DNA of 64,000 bases. Source: Poteriospumella lacustris. Taxonomy: Eukaryota > Sar > Chrysophyceae > Chromulinales > Dinobryaceae. The notes under the pieces are model-generated. The model was not told the DNA's origin. It searched no databases and saw only the letters and a list, made by a program, of their open reading frames with translations. Of this stretch, positions 30,886-39,771 are shown in pieces. The translations under genes and the position numbers were made by a program. The DNA is taken from assembly GCA_008000375.1 (NCBI GenBank), contig SMOI01000041.1, forward strand, positions 106,760 through 170,759. The letters run 5' to 3'. Numbering within the stretch: position 1 is the first letter of the stretch; each line of letters opens with the position of its first letter.

Positions 30886-31899
30886 TTAAGAGAATGACAT
30901 CGACTGTTCAAACAACGTCGCTCCCTCAAACATGCCTACCCTATGGGGCGCCGGACTTATATCCCACGTATCTAATGGTTGATTGAACGCCGAGGCCGCG
31001 TAAAACATGTACCGCATATTGGACACGCGACGCACATCCCACGTGGCTAGGGGCTGATTGAAAGACGAGGCCCCGTAAAACATATATCCCATTTCTTTGA
31101 CATTAGCCACGTCCCACGTGTCCAACGGCTGGTTGAACGCCAAGGCCTTCCGAAACATCCCACACAAGTTAGTGACCTGCCGGACATTCCACGTGGATAA
31201 CGGCTGGTTGAATGACGTAGCGCCATCAAATAGACCCGACATATTTGTTACTCGACTGATGTCCCACGTAGACAAGGACTGATTGAACGACAAGGCGTGA
31301 AGGAATAAACAACTTATATATTTCACCTGGCTCACATCCCACGTGTCCAGTGGCTGGTTGAACGAGGAGGCGCCAGCGAACATAAACTGCATTTTTGTGA
31401 CACGACTAGTATCCCACGTCGATAACGGCTGGTTGAATGCCTTGGCACCATGAAACATGTTTTTCATCGTCGTCACCTGACGTACATCCCACGTGTCCAG
31501 CGGCTGGTTGAAGGCAGACGAACTTTCAAACATACCTTCCATCGTGGTGACCTTCCCAACGTCCCAACGGTCGATGCGGTCGTTGAATGTGGTTGCGGAG
31601 GAAAAGAGGTAAGTCATGTCGGTCACTTGGCCCACATCCCAATCGTTAATTTCACCATAATGTTGAAATGCTAATGCCCTGTTGCGACACCATAGACGCA
31701 CCGCCTGTCGTAGCGCCTTGTTGTCGAGCACAACCCAGGCATAGTCCTTGATCATCTGTCGCACGCCAAACGGCAAGATACGGCCTCCGCATTGCTCGCT
31801 CACCACGCGATAGAGGCACAAGTCCAATTCCATTTTGATTGGGCGGCGAGTGCGGCCGGCTTCATCGGTTGGTGCTTGAAGGGTCGCCATAGTGGACAT
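30886..31899 (-). CDS. BspA-like/DUF285 repeat protein, locus 17
   Basis: An intact 337-residue frame from MSTMATLQAPTDEAGRTRRP at 31899. Module: LCLYRVVSEQCGGRILPFG, VRQMIKDYAW. The usual FDN of the following segment is LDN here. Nine units follow, opening FNDRIDRWDV, including the TWDTSRV unit shared with loci 13 and 19. The ending, WDISPAPHRVGMFEGATLFE + QSMSFS, is the standard cap of this sub-branch. Confidence 0.88.
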   Translation of the reverse strand: MSTMATLQAPTDEAGRTRRPIKMELDLCLYRVVSEQCGGRILPFGVRQMIKDYAWVVLDNKALRQAVRLWCRNRALAFQHYGEINDWDVGQVTDMTYLFSSATTFNDRIDRWDVGKVTTMEGMFESSSAFNQPLDTWDVRQVTTMKNMFHGAKAFNQPLSTWDTSRVTKMQFMFAGASSFNQPLDTWDVSQVKYISCLFLHALSFNQSLSTWDISRVTNMSGLFDGATSFNQPLSTWNVRQVTNLCGMFRKALAFNQPLDTWDVANVKEMGYMFYGASSFNQPLATWDVRRVSNMRYMFYAASAFNQPLDTWDISPAPHRVGMFEGATLFEQSMSFS

Positions 31900-32227
31900 G
31901 ATAGTCTATGAATAGAGATTGTATCTTCGATAGAACCTGTTGTTCGACAGAGATCAGTTCCTGCCGCTCTGCCGCTGGGACAGATGCACTATGTACAGAT
32001 AGGATCATGAGAACCGCATGCTATAGTTGCACGCTCGGGTTATGGATTGTGCTGCACAAACCGAGGAGAGAATAAACGGCACTTTACGGCATTATTGCAC
32101 CCATGCTATGTACCTCTTGAAGTTCGAGTCAGCGACTCCCAGGCCTCATCGAAAACCATCGAAGAACAAAGAACAACAAATGTTCTTCGCCCAACGAAGC
32201 AACAACTGTAGCTATTCACAGTCAATC
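31900..32227. other. Divergent spacer between loci 17 and 18
   Basis: Locus 17 (minus) and locus 18 (plus) diverge from here. The stretch contains CTATGTACAGATAGGATCATG on the locus 17 side. The locus 18 frame is open back to 32027 but without resemblance to any protein part of the family. Confidence 0.5.
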
Positions 32228-33466
32228 ATGTCGGCCATGATCACCCCGTCCGCAGGATCCGATGAAACCGGTCGTACGCACCGTCCACTCACCGTGGTAT
32301 TCGACTTGTGTGTGTATCGGGTGATGAGCGACCAATGCGGAGGCCACATCTTGCCGTTCGGCGTGCGGCAACTGATCAAGGACTATGCCTTTGTGACATT
32401 CGACAACGATACGCTACGAGAAGCAGTGCAGCTGTGGTGCGGTCAACGAGCGGTGGCTTTACAACGGTACGGGGATATCAACGATTGGGAAGTGAGAATG
32501 GTGTCGGATATGTCTTCTCTCTTTCGAAACACCACCTTCAACGATCGTATCGACCATTGGGACGTACGGAACGTCACCTCGATGGATAGCATGTTTGTCG
32601 GTGCAGCCGAATTCAACCAGCCGTTATCCACGTGGAATGTGAGTCGTGTCACTACGATGGCGACCATGTTTTGCGGTGCAGCCGAATTCAACCAGCCGTT
32701 ATCCACGTGGGATGTGAGTCGTGTCACTACGATGGCGACCATGTTTTGCGGTGCAGCCAAATTAAACCAGCCGTTATCCACGTGGGATGTGAGTCGTGTC
32801 ACTACGATGGCGACGATGTTTTGTGGTGCCGTATCGTTCAACCAGCCGTTATCTACATGGGATGTGCGTCATGTCACCAACATGCATTGTATGTACTTTC
32901 GCGCCTCCGTGTTTAACCAGCCGCTGGACACGTGGAATGTGAGTCAGGTCGCATTCATGGCCTACATGTTCTCTTCTGCCGTGTCGTTCAACCAGCCCTT
33001 GAACACGTGGGACATCCGTAGGGTATCCAATATAGCGTGTATGTTCGACGGAGCCGAGGCCTTTAATCAACCGTTAGATAGGTGGGACGTGCGTCAAGTG
33101 ACGAATATGGCTGCGGTGTTCTGTGGGGCAAAGTCCTTAAATCAACCACTGGATACATGGGATGTCAAACAGGTCACCAATATGAGTTATATGTTTCGGC
33201 AGGCCGTGGAGTTCAACCAGCCGTTGGACACGTGGGACGTGACTCATGTCAACTATATGGGGTACATGTTTGATGGGGCCTCGTCGTTCAATCAGCCGCT
33301 GGCCACGTGGGATGTGAGCCGCGTCTCCGACATGAGGTGCATGTTTAAAGGAGCCTCGGCGTTCAATCAACCATTGGACACGTGGGATATATTTCCGGCG
33401 CCGCATAGGGTAGATATGTTTGAGGAAGCGACGTCGTTTGAACAGTCGATGTCATTGTCTTTATAA
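32228..33466 (+). CDS. BspA-like/DUF285 repeat protein, locus 18, with freshly amplified repeats
   Basis: 412 residues from ATG at 32228 (MSAMITPSAGSDETG). Module slightly changed: LCVYRVMSDQCGGHILPFG, then VRQLIKDYAF. Twelve units. Units two to five contain three near-identical 75-bp copies at 32601, 32676 and 32751 (TTMATMFCGAAEFNQPLSTW, repeated), differing by only a few bases such as AATTC versus AATTA. Sibling locus 14 has one such unit. LNQPL replaces FNQPL in two units. It ends EATSFEQSMSLSL. Confidence 0.88.
   Translation: MSAMITPSAGSDETGRTHRPLTVVFDLCVYRVMSDQCGGHILPFGVRQLIKDYAFVTFDNDTLREAVQLWCGQRAVALQRYGDINDWEVRMVSDMSSLFRNTTFNDRIDHWDVRNVTSMDSMFVGAAEFNQPLSTWNVSRVTTMATMFCGAAEFNQPLSTWDVSRVTTMATMFCGAAKLNQPLSTWDVSRVTTMATMFCGAVSFNQPLSTWDVRHVTNMHCMYFRASVFNQPLDTWNVSQVAFMAYMFSSAVSFNQPLNTWDIRRVSNIACMFDGAEAFNQPLDRWDVRQVTNMAAVFCGAKSLNQPLDTWDVKQVTNMSYMFRQAVEFNQPLDTWDVTHVNYMGYMFDGASSFNQPLATWDVSRVSDMRCMFKGASAFNQPLDTWDIFPAPHRVDMFEEATSFEQSMSLSL
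32601..32825 (+). repeat. Three near-identical 75-bp tandem units within locus 18
   Basis: Period exactly 75 bp, in frame, beginning GTGCAGCCGAATTCAACCAG in the first two copies and GTGCAGCCAAATTAAACCAG in the third. A fourth, more diverged unit continues at 32826. It is the clearest case of recent unit duplication in the window. Confidence 0.92.
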
Positions 33467-33860
33467 GTACGGCAGTGGGTGATAGTAGTCGTAGTGGAGA
33501 AGGATTCGGCTGTCAAGGCTGAGGGCTTCGTATATCTTTCATGAGTCAATAGCGTGTAACTGCATAAACGAACAAACGTCGTTCAATGTCGAAAGACCTG
33601 TGCGCGGGTGTGTGTTGTATTGATACAATATCGTAGACCGTTGACCTGTGTCACATGGGTTGACTCGCACTGCAAGGGCTACAGTACCTCGTATTGCACC
33701 ATCTTCCTACGGAGTGTGCAGCTATTGCATGGGTTGCTATCGATTCCATCTGTACACCATACATCTGTCTGTCCAGCGGCAGAGGGGTATTCTCTCACTG
33801 ACCTTGAGAACCACTTCCACCAACGAAGCAACATCCATTTTACAACCACTCATACCCACC
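33467..33860. other. Spacer between loci 18 and 19
   Basis: 3' flank of locus 18 (GTAGTCGTAGTGGAGAAGGATTC, GCTGAGGGCTTCGTAT), repeated after locus 19 at 34815-34860, is the reverse complement of the 3' flank type seen after the minus-strand loci. The frame of locus 19 is open back to 33648, but that part is leader. No other gene. Confidence 0.5.
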
Positions 33861-34793
33861 ATGGCGACCCATCAAGCACGAGCCAACAATGAAGTCGGTC
33901 GTACTGACCATCCACTCATCATGGTATTGGAATTGTGTCTGTATCGCGTGGTGAGCGAGCAATGCGGAGGCCGCATCTTGCCGTTTGGCGTGCGACAGAA
34001 GGTCAAGGGCTATGCCTGGGTGTCGTTCGATAGCAGAACGCTACGACAGGCGGTGCGTCTATGGTGTCGCAACAGAGCGTTAGCATTTCAACATTACGGT
34101 AATATGAACGATTGGGACGTGAGCCAGGTGACCGATATGACTTTCCTCTTTTCCGCAACCACATTCAACGACCGCATCGACCACTGGGACGTTGGGAAGG
34201 TCACATCGATGGAAGGTATGTTTGAAAGTTCGCCTGCGTTCAACCAGCCGCTGGACACGTGGGATGTGCGTCAGGTGACGTCGATGAAAAACATCTTTCG
34301 TGGTGCCAAGGCATTCAACCAGCCGTTATCGACGTGGGACACTAGTCGTGTCACCAATATGCGGTTTATGTTTGCTGGTGCCGTCTGGTTTAATCAGTCC
34401 CTGTCAAGGTGGGACGTCAGTCGAGTAACAAATATGGCGGGTCTGTTTCATGGCGCTACGTCATTCAACCAGTCGTTATCCACGTGGGATGTCAGGCAGG
34501 TCACCGACATGAGTTACCTGTTTCGGAAGGCCGTTTCGTTCAACCAGCCGTTGGACACGTGGGACGTGACTAATGTCAGCGATATGGGGTATATGTTTTA
34601 TGGTGCCTTGTCGTTCAATCAACCTTTAGCCACGTGGGATGTGAGTCGCGTCTCCAATATGCGGTACATGTTATATGGGGCTTCGGCATTTAATAAGCCA
34701 TTGGCCACATGGGATATAAGTCCGGCGCCGCATAGGGCAGGCTTGTTTGAGGGAGCGACGTTGTTTGAACAGTCGATGCCATTATTGTCATAA
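33861..34793 (+). CDS. BspA-like/DUF285 repeat protein, locus 19
   Basis: 310 residues from ATG at 33861 (MATHQARANNEVGRTDHP). Module: LCLYRVVSEQCGGRILPFG, then VRQKVKGYAW, an unusual change of the IKDYA core. Eight units, with unit order and the SSPAFNQPLDTW and TWDTSRVTNM segments shared with loci 13 and 17, but two internal units fewer than locus 13. It ends PHRAGLFEGATLFEQSMP. Confidence 0.87.
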   Translation: MATHQARANNEVGRTDHPLIMVLELCLYRVVSEQCGGRILPFGVRQKVKGYAWVSFDSRTLRQAVRLWCRNRALAFQHYGNMNDWDVSQVTDMTFLFSATTFNDRIDHWDVGKVTSMEGMFESSPAFNQPLDTWDVRQVTSMKNIFRGAKAFNQPLSTWDTSRVTNMRFMFAGAVWFNQSLSRWDVSRVTNMAGLFHGATSFNQSLSTWDVRQVTDMSYLFRKAVSFNQPLDTWDVTNVSDMGYMFYGALSFNQPLATWDVSRVSNMRYMLYGASAFNKPLATWDISPAPHRAGLFEGATLFEQSMPLLS

Positions 34794-35785
34794 GTATGAC
34801 AGTGGGCGATTGTAGTCGTAGTGGAGAAGGATTCAGCTGTCCAGGCTGAGGGCTTCGTATCTTCTGTGAGGAAATGGAGTATAACTGCATCAAAGAACAA
34901 ACCTCCTCACCGTCGAAGGTTCTGTGCGATATACACGGGTGTTGGGTGTATGTATACGGTTCCTGCTACTCTCTCTCTTCATCATGGTAAAAAATGCAGC
35001 GCTTGCAAAAGCCAAACGCTCACCAAAGAGGCCACCGCCATCGTTCAAAAACGCTGCTGTACATCTATCAGGCAACAAAGCGGCAGTGTTGAAATCTTTA
35101 TCCAAGCACTCCCTATTCCATACTTTTGGTTTGAGACAAGTTGTCGATTGTGAGTTGAAAGTGCTACACTTACACCACTTGGGAGATAGTCTACAGATGG
35201 GATTGTCAGAATACACCGCAAGAACCAGTTGCACTCTCCGCATAGGTATGGATTGTGCTTTACCATGGGAGGAAGGAATGAACACCACTGTACGGCGCGA
35301 TTGCACCCATAGTAGATATCTCTTGAAACCCATGTGACAGAGGTCACAACTCCAGGAATACCAATACAGGTGGAAGGTTTGTTGCCGCGGAGTCTAGTCC
35401 CCAATGCGGACGAGGCATGTGCGGAGCTCGTCGATAGAGCGGCCGAGGAAGTTGAAGCCGCCGCATGTCTGAGACAAGAGGGGGGGGCGGATCAGACGAT
35501 TGCAGACGACGTGGTTGTGATCTGCGACTTCGTGTGGTTGCTGGCGCCGAACGACATTGTGGGTCGCGAGCTGTGGGACCGTTTGAGGCTTTCGCCTACA
35601 CAGCCGTGTATAGACGAGTGAAGTCTTTCAACTAGGATGTGACAGAAGGCCGGATCTTCGATGCAATTACACTCGATTTCCTCACGAGAAGATATACGCA
35701 GTTCTCAGACAGGTCAGACGAATCCTACACCACCACCACCACTGCTACTACTTATCCTACTGCCTACTGCCTACTGGCACCACAC
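34794..35785. other. Convergent spacer between loci 19 and 20
   Basis: About 1 kb. The left 80 bp is the locus 19 3' flank, and from 34990 on it is homologous to 27440-28100. An open stretch at 35334-35621 reads DEACAELVDRAAEEVEAAAC, which looks protein-like, but it begins with GTG, lacks a supporting start and is not kept open in the homologous spacer. I do not call a gene. Confidence 0.45.
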
Positions 35786-36865
35786 TTACGACAATAATGG
35801 CATCGACTGTTGAAACAACGTCGCTCCCTCAAACATACCTAACCTTTGCGGCGCCGGAAGTAACTCCCATGTGTCCAATGGTTGATTGAACGCCGAGGCA
35901 CCATTGAACATGCATCGCATATTGGAGACGCGACGCACATCCCACGTGGCCAGTGGTTGATTGAACGACAATGCGCCATTGAACATGAACCCCATATCCG
36001 TAACCTGCCCGACATCCCACGTAGATAACGGCTGGTTAAACGAGGACGCTTGGCTAAACAAGTGAGTCATATTGGTAACTTGTCTCACATCCCACGTGGC
36101 TAACGGCTGGTTAAATGATTTTGCCCCGCAAAACACCCCACCCATAATCGTCACCTGTCTCACGTCCCACGTGTCCAACGGTTGGTTGAATGACTCCGCC
36201 CTATCGAACATCCATGCTATATTCGTTACGCCACTGACGTCCCACGTGTTCAAGGGCTGGTTGAACGACGAAGCAGCAGAGAACATGTAGGCCATCGTCG
36301 TGACCTGGCTGACATTCCACGCCGCCAGCGGCTGGTTAAACGCGGAGGCGCGAAAGAACAGACCATACATATTGGTGACTCGACTCACATCCCACGTGGA
36401 TAAGGACTGGTCAAACGATACCGCACCAAAGAACATGGACGTCATGGAAGTGACATGACGCACGTCCCACGTGTCCAGCGGCTGGTTGAATTCTGTTGCG
36501 CTGAAAAACATGCTGTCCATTGAAGTGACGTTTCGCACGTCCCAATGATCGATACGATCGTTGAACGTGGTGTTTCGAAAGAGGGTAGTCATATCCGTCA
36601 CCTGGCTCACGTCCCAATCGTTGATATCTCCGTAGTGTTGTTTCGCGATTGGTCTTTGTTCGCACCACAGCTGCACCGCCTCTCGTAGCGTCTCATTATC
36701 AAATTTCACAAAGGCATAGTCTTTGATCATCTGTCGCACGCCAAATGGCAAGATGCGGCCTCCACAACGTTCGCTCACTGAGCGATACAGACACAAGTCT
36801 GCTACCATTCTGATCCGACGGTGAGAACGACCGGCTTCATCGGTTGGTGCTTGATGTGTGGTCAT
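35786..36865 (-). CDS. BspA-like/DUF285 repeat protein, locus 20
   Basis: 359 residues from ATG at 36865 (MTTHQAPTDEAGRSHRR). The frame extends 18 codons further up to 36919 without support. Module: LCLYRSVSERCGGRILPFG, then VRQMIKDYAF. Ten units. The TWDVSGVTNIAWMF unit links it to loci 15 and 16. The cap reads TWELLPAPQRLGMFEGATLF, a variant of WDISPAPHR. Confidence 0.88.
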   Translation of the reverse strand: MTTHQAPTDEAGRSHRRIRMVADLCLYRSVSERCGGRILPFGVRQMIKDYAFVKFDNETLREAVQLWCEQRPIAKQHYGDINDWDVSQVTDMTTLFRNTTFNDRIDHWDVRNVTSMDSMFFSATEFNQPLDTWDVRHVTSMTSMFFGAVSFDQSLSTWDVSRVTNMYGLFFRASAFNQPLAAWNVSQVTTMAYMFSAASSFNQPLNTWDVSGVTNIAWMFDRAESFNQPLDTWDVRQVTIMGGVFCGAKSFNQPLATWDVRQVTNMTHLFSQASSFNQPLSTWDVGQVTDMGFMFNGALSFNQPLATWDVRRVSNMRCMFNGASAFNQPLDTWELLPAPQRLGMFEGATLFQQSMPLLS

Positions 36866-37212
36866 GATGATGGCGGGTATAATTATCTGTGAATCGATGC
36901 TTTCCTGGAAACCTCTCACAACATCTATCAGATGCCGGCTTTAATAATTATTAGTAACGTTAGTGTCGATTCTGGTGCTCCTCTCGGAAAACGAGAACCT
37001 GAAGAATGAAGCAAGTACATAAGGAGGGGGGAAACGAACAACACAGTGGCATTTCATGCCACAACGCCATGTACCACAACTCGCAGATCCGAGATGAAAC
37101 CGTGTTGCTGATTTTCATCGAAGTTGTCTCTATAGCCTGAATAATATACGCAACATGCATGCAATATACCCATGAGTGGTTTGCCCAAATTATATCGGTT
37201 CATAGACAACCC
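36866..37212. other. Divergent spacer between loci 20 and 21
   Basis: Loci 20 (minus) and 21 (plus) diverge. The last 45 bases before locus 21 match the locus 4 leader but differ by a 2-bp indel, confirming that this part is not translated. No gene. Confidence 0.5.
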
Positions 37213-38070
37213 ATGTCCACTGTGACGACCCTTGAAGCACGAACCGATGAAACTCACCGTCCACTCACTGTAGTATTGGACTTGTGTCTGTATCGCGTGG
37301 TGACCGCATCTTGTGGAGGCCGTATCTTGCCGTTTGGCGTGCGACAACTAATCAAGGAGTATGCCTGGGTATCATTCAACAACGAGACGCTACGAGAGGC
37401 GGTGAAACTATGGTGCAGAGATCGAGCGGTCGCGTTGCAACTGTTCGGTGATATCAACGATTGGGACGTGAAAAAGGTCACCGATATGTCTTCCCTCTTT
37501 TCTTACACCTCGTTCAATGATCGCATTGACCATTGGGACGTACGGAACGTCGCTTCGATGTTCAGCATGTTTTTCTATGCGACGTCTTTTAACCAGCCGC
37601 TGGACACGTGGGACGTGAGTCGGGTAACGACGATGCATGGCATGTTTTATGGCGCCGCATCGTTCAACCGGCCGTTATCCACGTGGAACGTTAGCCGTGT
37701 GACCAATATGCACTACATGTTCGCTCGTGCCTCGGCGTTTAACCAGCCATTGGCCACTTGGGATGTCAGCCAGGTCACCAATATGTCTTTCTTATTCACC
37801 TACGCTTCGTCGTTCAATCAGCCGTTGTCTACGTGGGACGTCAGTCGAGTAACAAATATGTCTGGTATGTTTGATGGGGCTGTCGCGTTCAACGAGTCGT
37901 TGGACACGTGGGATGTCAGTCAGGTGACCGATATGAGCTACATGTTTTCCGGAGCTGCGTCGTTTAACCAGCCATTGGACACTTGGATGATACGTTATGC
38001 TCCGTATCGGATAGGAATGTTTCGGGGAGCGACGTCGTTTCAACAGTCGATGCCAGCGGTGTTTCGATGA
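37213..38070 (+). CDS. BspA-like/DUF285 repeat protein, locus 21
   Basis: 285 residues from ATG at 37213 (MSTVTTLEARTDETHRP). Module: LCLYRVVTASCGGRILPFG, then VRQLIKEYAW. Seven units, among them FNRPLSTWNV and FNESLDTWDV. It belongs with plus-strand loci 4, 22, 27 and 28 by its MSTxTT start and by its leader. The cap is short: TWMIRYAPYRIGMFRGATSF, then QQSMPAVFR. Confidence 0.87.
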   Translation: MSTVTTLEARTDETHRPLTVVLDLCLYRVVTASCGGRILPFGVRQLIKEYAWVSFNNETLREAVKLWCRDRAVALQLFGDINDWDVKKVTDMSSLFSYTSFNDRIDHWDVRNVASMFSMFFYATSFNQPLDTWDVSRVTTMHGMFYGAASFNRPLSTWNVSRVTNMHYMFARASAFNQPLATWDVSQVTNMSFLFTYASSFNQPLSTWDVSRVTNMSGMFDGAVAFNESLDTWDVSQVTDMSYMFSGAASFNQPLDTWMIRYAPYRIGMFRGATSFQQSMPAVFR

Positions 38071-38922
38071 GTTCACTCGTCCAAAGAAAGAGAACGAGGC
38101 GATCTGCCGGTCATACTCGTCACATCACGTGTCGTACGGTCTGTGGCCCCGTGTGGCGCTGTTGGGGGATCACATGGGGGTGTATCTTCACCGGAACCAA
38201 CGCGTTTGCGCTGTCTCACCGTACAGGGCGGGGAACCCTTGTCCTGTATAGTAGACCCTGTAGGTCATCATCGGTCACTGTAGTGTAGCTATCTAGTGAG
38301 AGATGGGTTCCCAATGTAATCGACTGGTGAATAGAGCTTGTTCCTTCACCCCTCCTCTTCCTTTTCCATTTGTGCCGCCAGATGGCATCGTATGTTGTTC
38401 ATGTGCAGATGACGTCACCAGTGGCTCAGAGGCAGCTCTGAGTGTGACTGCGTTTGTGTGGACCGTCTCATCGATGGATGGAGTCGGACCAAAATGGCAT
38501 CCAATGGCTTCCATGCATCCGTACGCTTCAGCGTAGAACCCGTCAGTACTACAGTACCACCACATTACTACAGTACTACAGGTTCAACTGTGTCATCCTG
38601 CCGCCATTTGTGTGTGTGTGAAAATAGTACATGAAATGGTTATACATGATGCCCATATGTCATGCGGTTTCTGCTCGAAATGTACATCCTAAATGTACAT
38701 CTCAATTGCACATTGCTCATGTTGACATGGCAGCAGTTACGTGTCTTTAATCAGACAACGTCTGTACATGCATCAACCGTCACGTCACCGGCGCCGACGC
38801 CATCTCTCATCATCATCATCATCGAAGCACTTGTTCGATGAAGAAGTTGTCTTTTTGTACAACCTGGATATCGATATCGATATGAGTTGGTCACACCGAG
38901 ATCATCTATTCCCTGCCCACTA
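38071..38922. other. Spacer between loci 21 and 22
   Basis: 3' flank with CACATGGGGGTGTATCTTCACCGGAACC at about 38171-38198. The same bases recur after locus 22 and, in variant form, after loci 27 and 28. A short CTCATCATCATCATCATCG run lies near 38805 and a GATATCGATATCGATATG palindromic run near 38868. No gene is supported. Confidence 0.5.
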
Positions 38923-39771
38923 ATGACCACCCTTAAAGCACAAGCCTATGAAACCGGTCGTACTCACCGTCCGATTGTTTTGGACTTGTGTCTCTATCGC
39001 GCGGTGACCGAAGGTTGTGGAGGTCGCCTTTTGCCATTTGGCGTGCGGCAACTGATCAAGGAGTATGCATGGACATCATTCGACAACGAGACGCTACGAG
39101 AGGCAGTGCAGCTGTGGTGCGGTCAACGAGCGGTGGCCTTACAACGGTACGGGGACATCAACGATTGGGACGTGAGCCAGGTCACAGACATGGCTTCCCT
39201 CTTTTCTGATACCAAATTCAATGATCGCATCGACCGTTGGTGTGTGGGGAACGTCACATGGATGAACAACATGTTTTTCAATGCGATTGACTTCAACCAG
39301 CCGCTGGACACGTGGGACGTGGGTCAAGTGACGACGATGAATGGCATGTTTTATGGCGCCGCATCGTTCAACCAGCCGTTATCCACGTGGAACGTTGGCC
39401 GTGTCACCAATATGTTCCATATGTTCTTTTGTGTCGCCTTGTTCAATCAGCCATTGGCCACGTGGGATGTGAGCCAGGTCACCAATATGGCCTACATGTT
39501 CTGTCATGCGTCGTCGTTCAATCAGCCGTTGTCTACCTGGGACGTCAGTCGAGTCACGACACTGCTGGGTATGTTTGATGGGGCTGAGTCGTTTAACCAA
39601 CCGTTAGCCACGTGGGAGGTCAGTCAGGTGACCGACATGAGTTACATGTTTCACAGAGCTTCGTCGTTTAATCAGCCATTGTCCACGTGGGATATACGTC
39701 GTGTGAAGAATACGACAGGGATGTTTCAGGGAGCGGTGTCGTTTCAACGATCGATGCCAGTGTCGTCTTGA
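38923..39771 (+). CDS. BspA-like/DUF285 repeat protein, locus 22
   Basis: 282 residues from ATG at 38923 (MTTLKAQAYETGRTHRP). Module: LCLYRAVTEGCGGRLLPFG, then VRQLIKEYAW. Seven units, the first FNDRIDRWCV with Trp-Cys in place of Trp-Asp. Its repeats resemble locus 21 in the first half (MHGMF/MNGMF, FYGAASF) and locus 4 in the second (MAYMF, TLLGMFDGAESF), so it may be mosaic. It ends GAVSFQRSMPVSS. Confidence 0.87.
   Translation: MTTLKAQAYETGRTHRPIVLDLCLYRAVTEGCGGRLLPFGVRQLIKEYAWTSFDNETLREAVQLWCGQRAVALQRYGDINDWDVSQVTDMASLFSDTKFNDRIDRWCVGNVTWMNNMFFNAIDFNQPLDTWDVGQVTTMNGMFYGAASFNQPLSTWNVGRVTNMFHMFFCVALFNQPLATWDVSQVTNMAYMFCHASSFNQPLSTWDVSRVTTLLGMFDGAESFNQPLATWEVSQVTDMSYMFHRASSFNQPLSTWDIRRVKNTTGMFQGAVSFQRSMPVSS

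Noticed and set aside
34924-35337. Basic open frame MVKNAALAKAKRSPKRPPP...
   Set aside because: The matching stretch at 27440-27640 is interrupted by a TCG-rich tract and stops, so there is no sign of coding constraint.
35334-35621. Small acidic open frame between loci 19 and 20
   Set aside because: It begins with GTG, overlaps no splice-supported exon, and the homologous spacer at 27780-27905 does not keep the frame.
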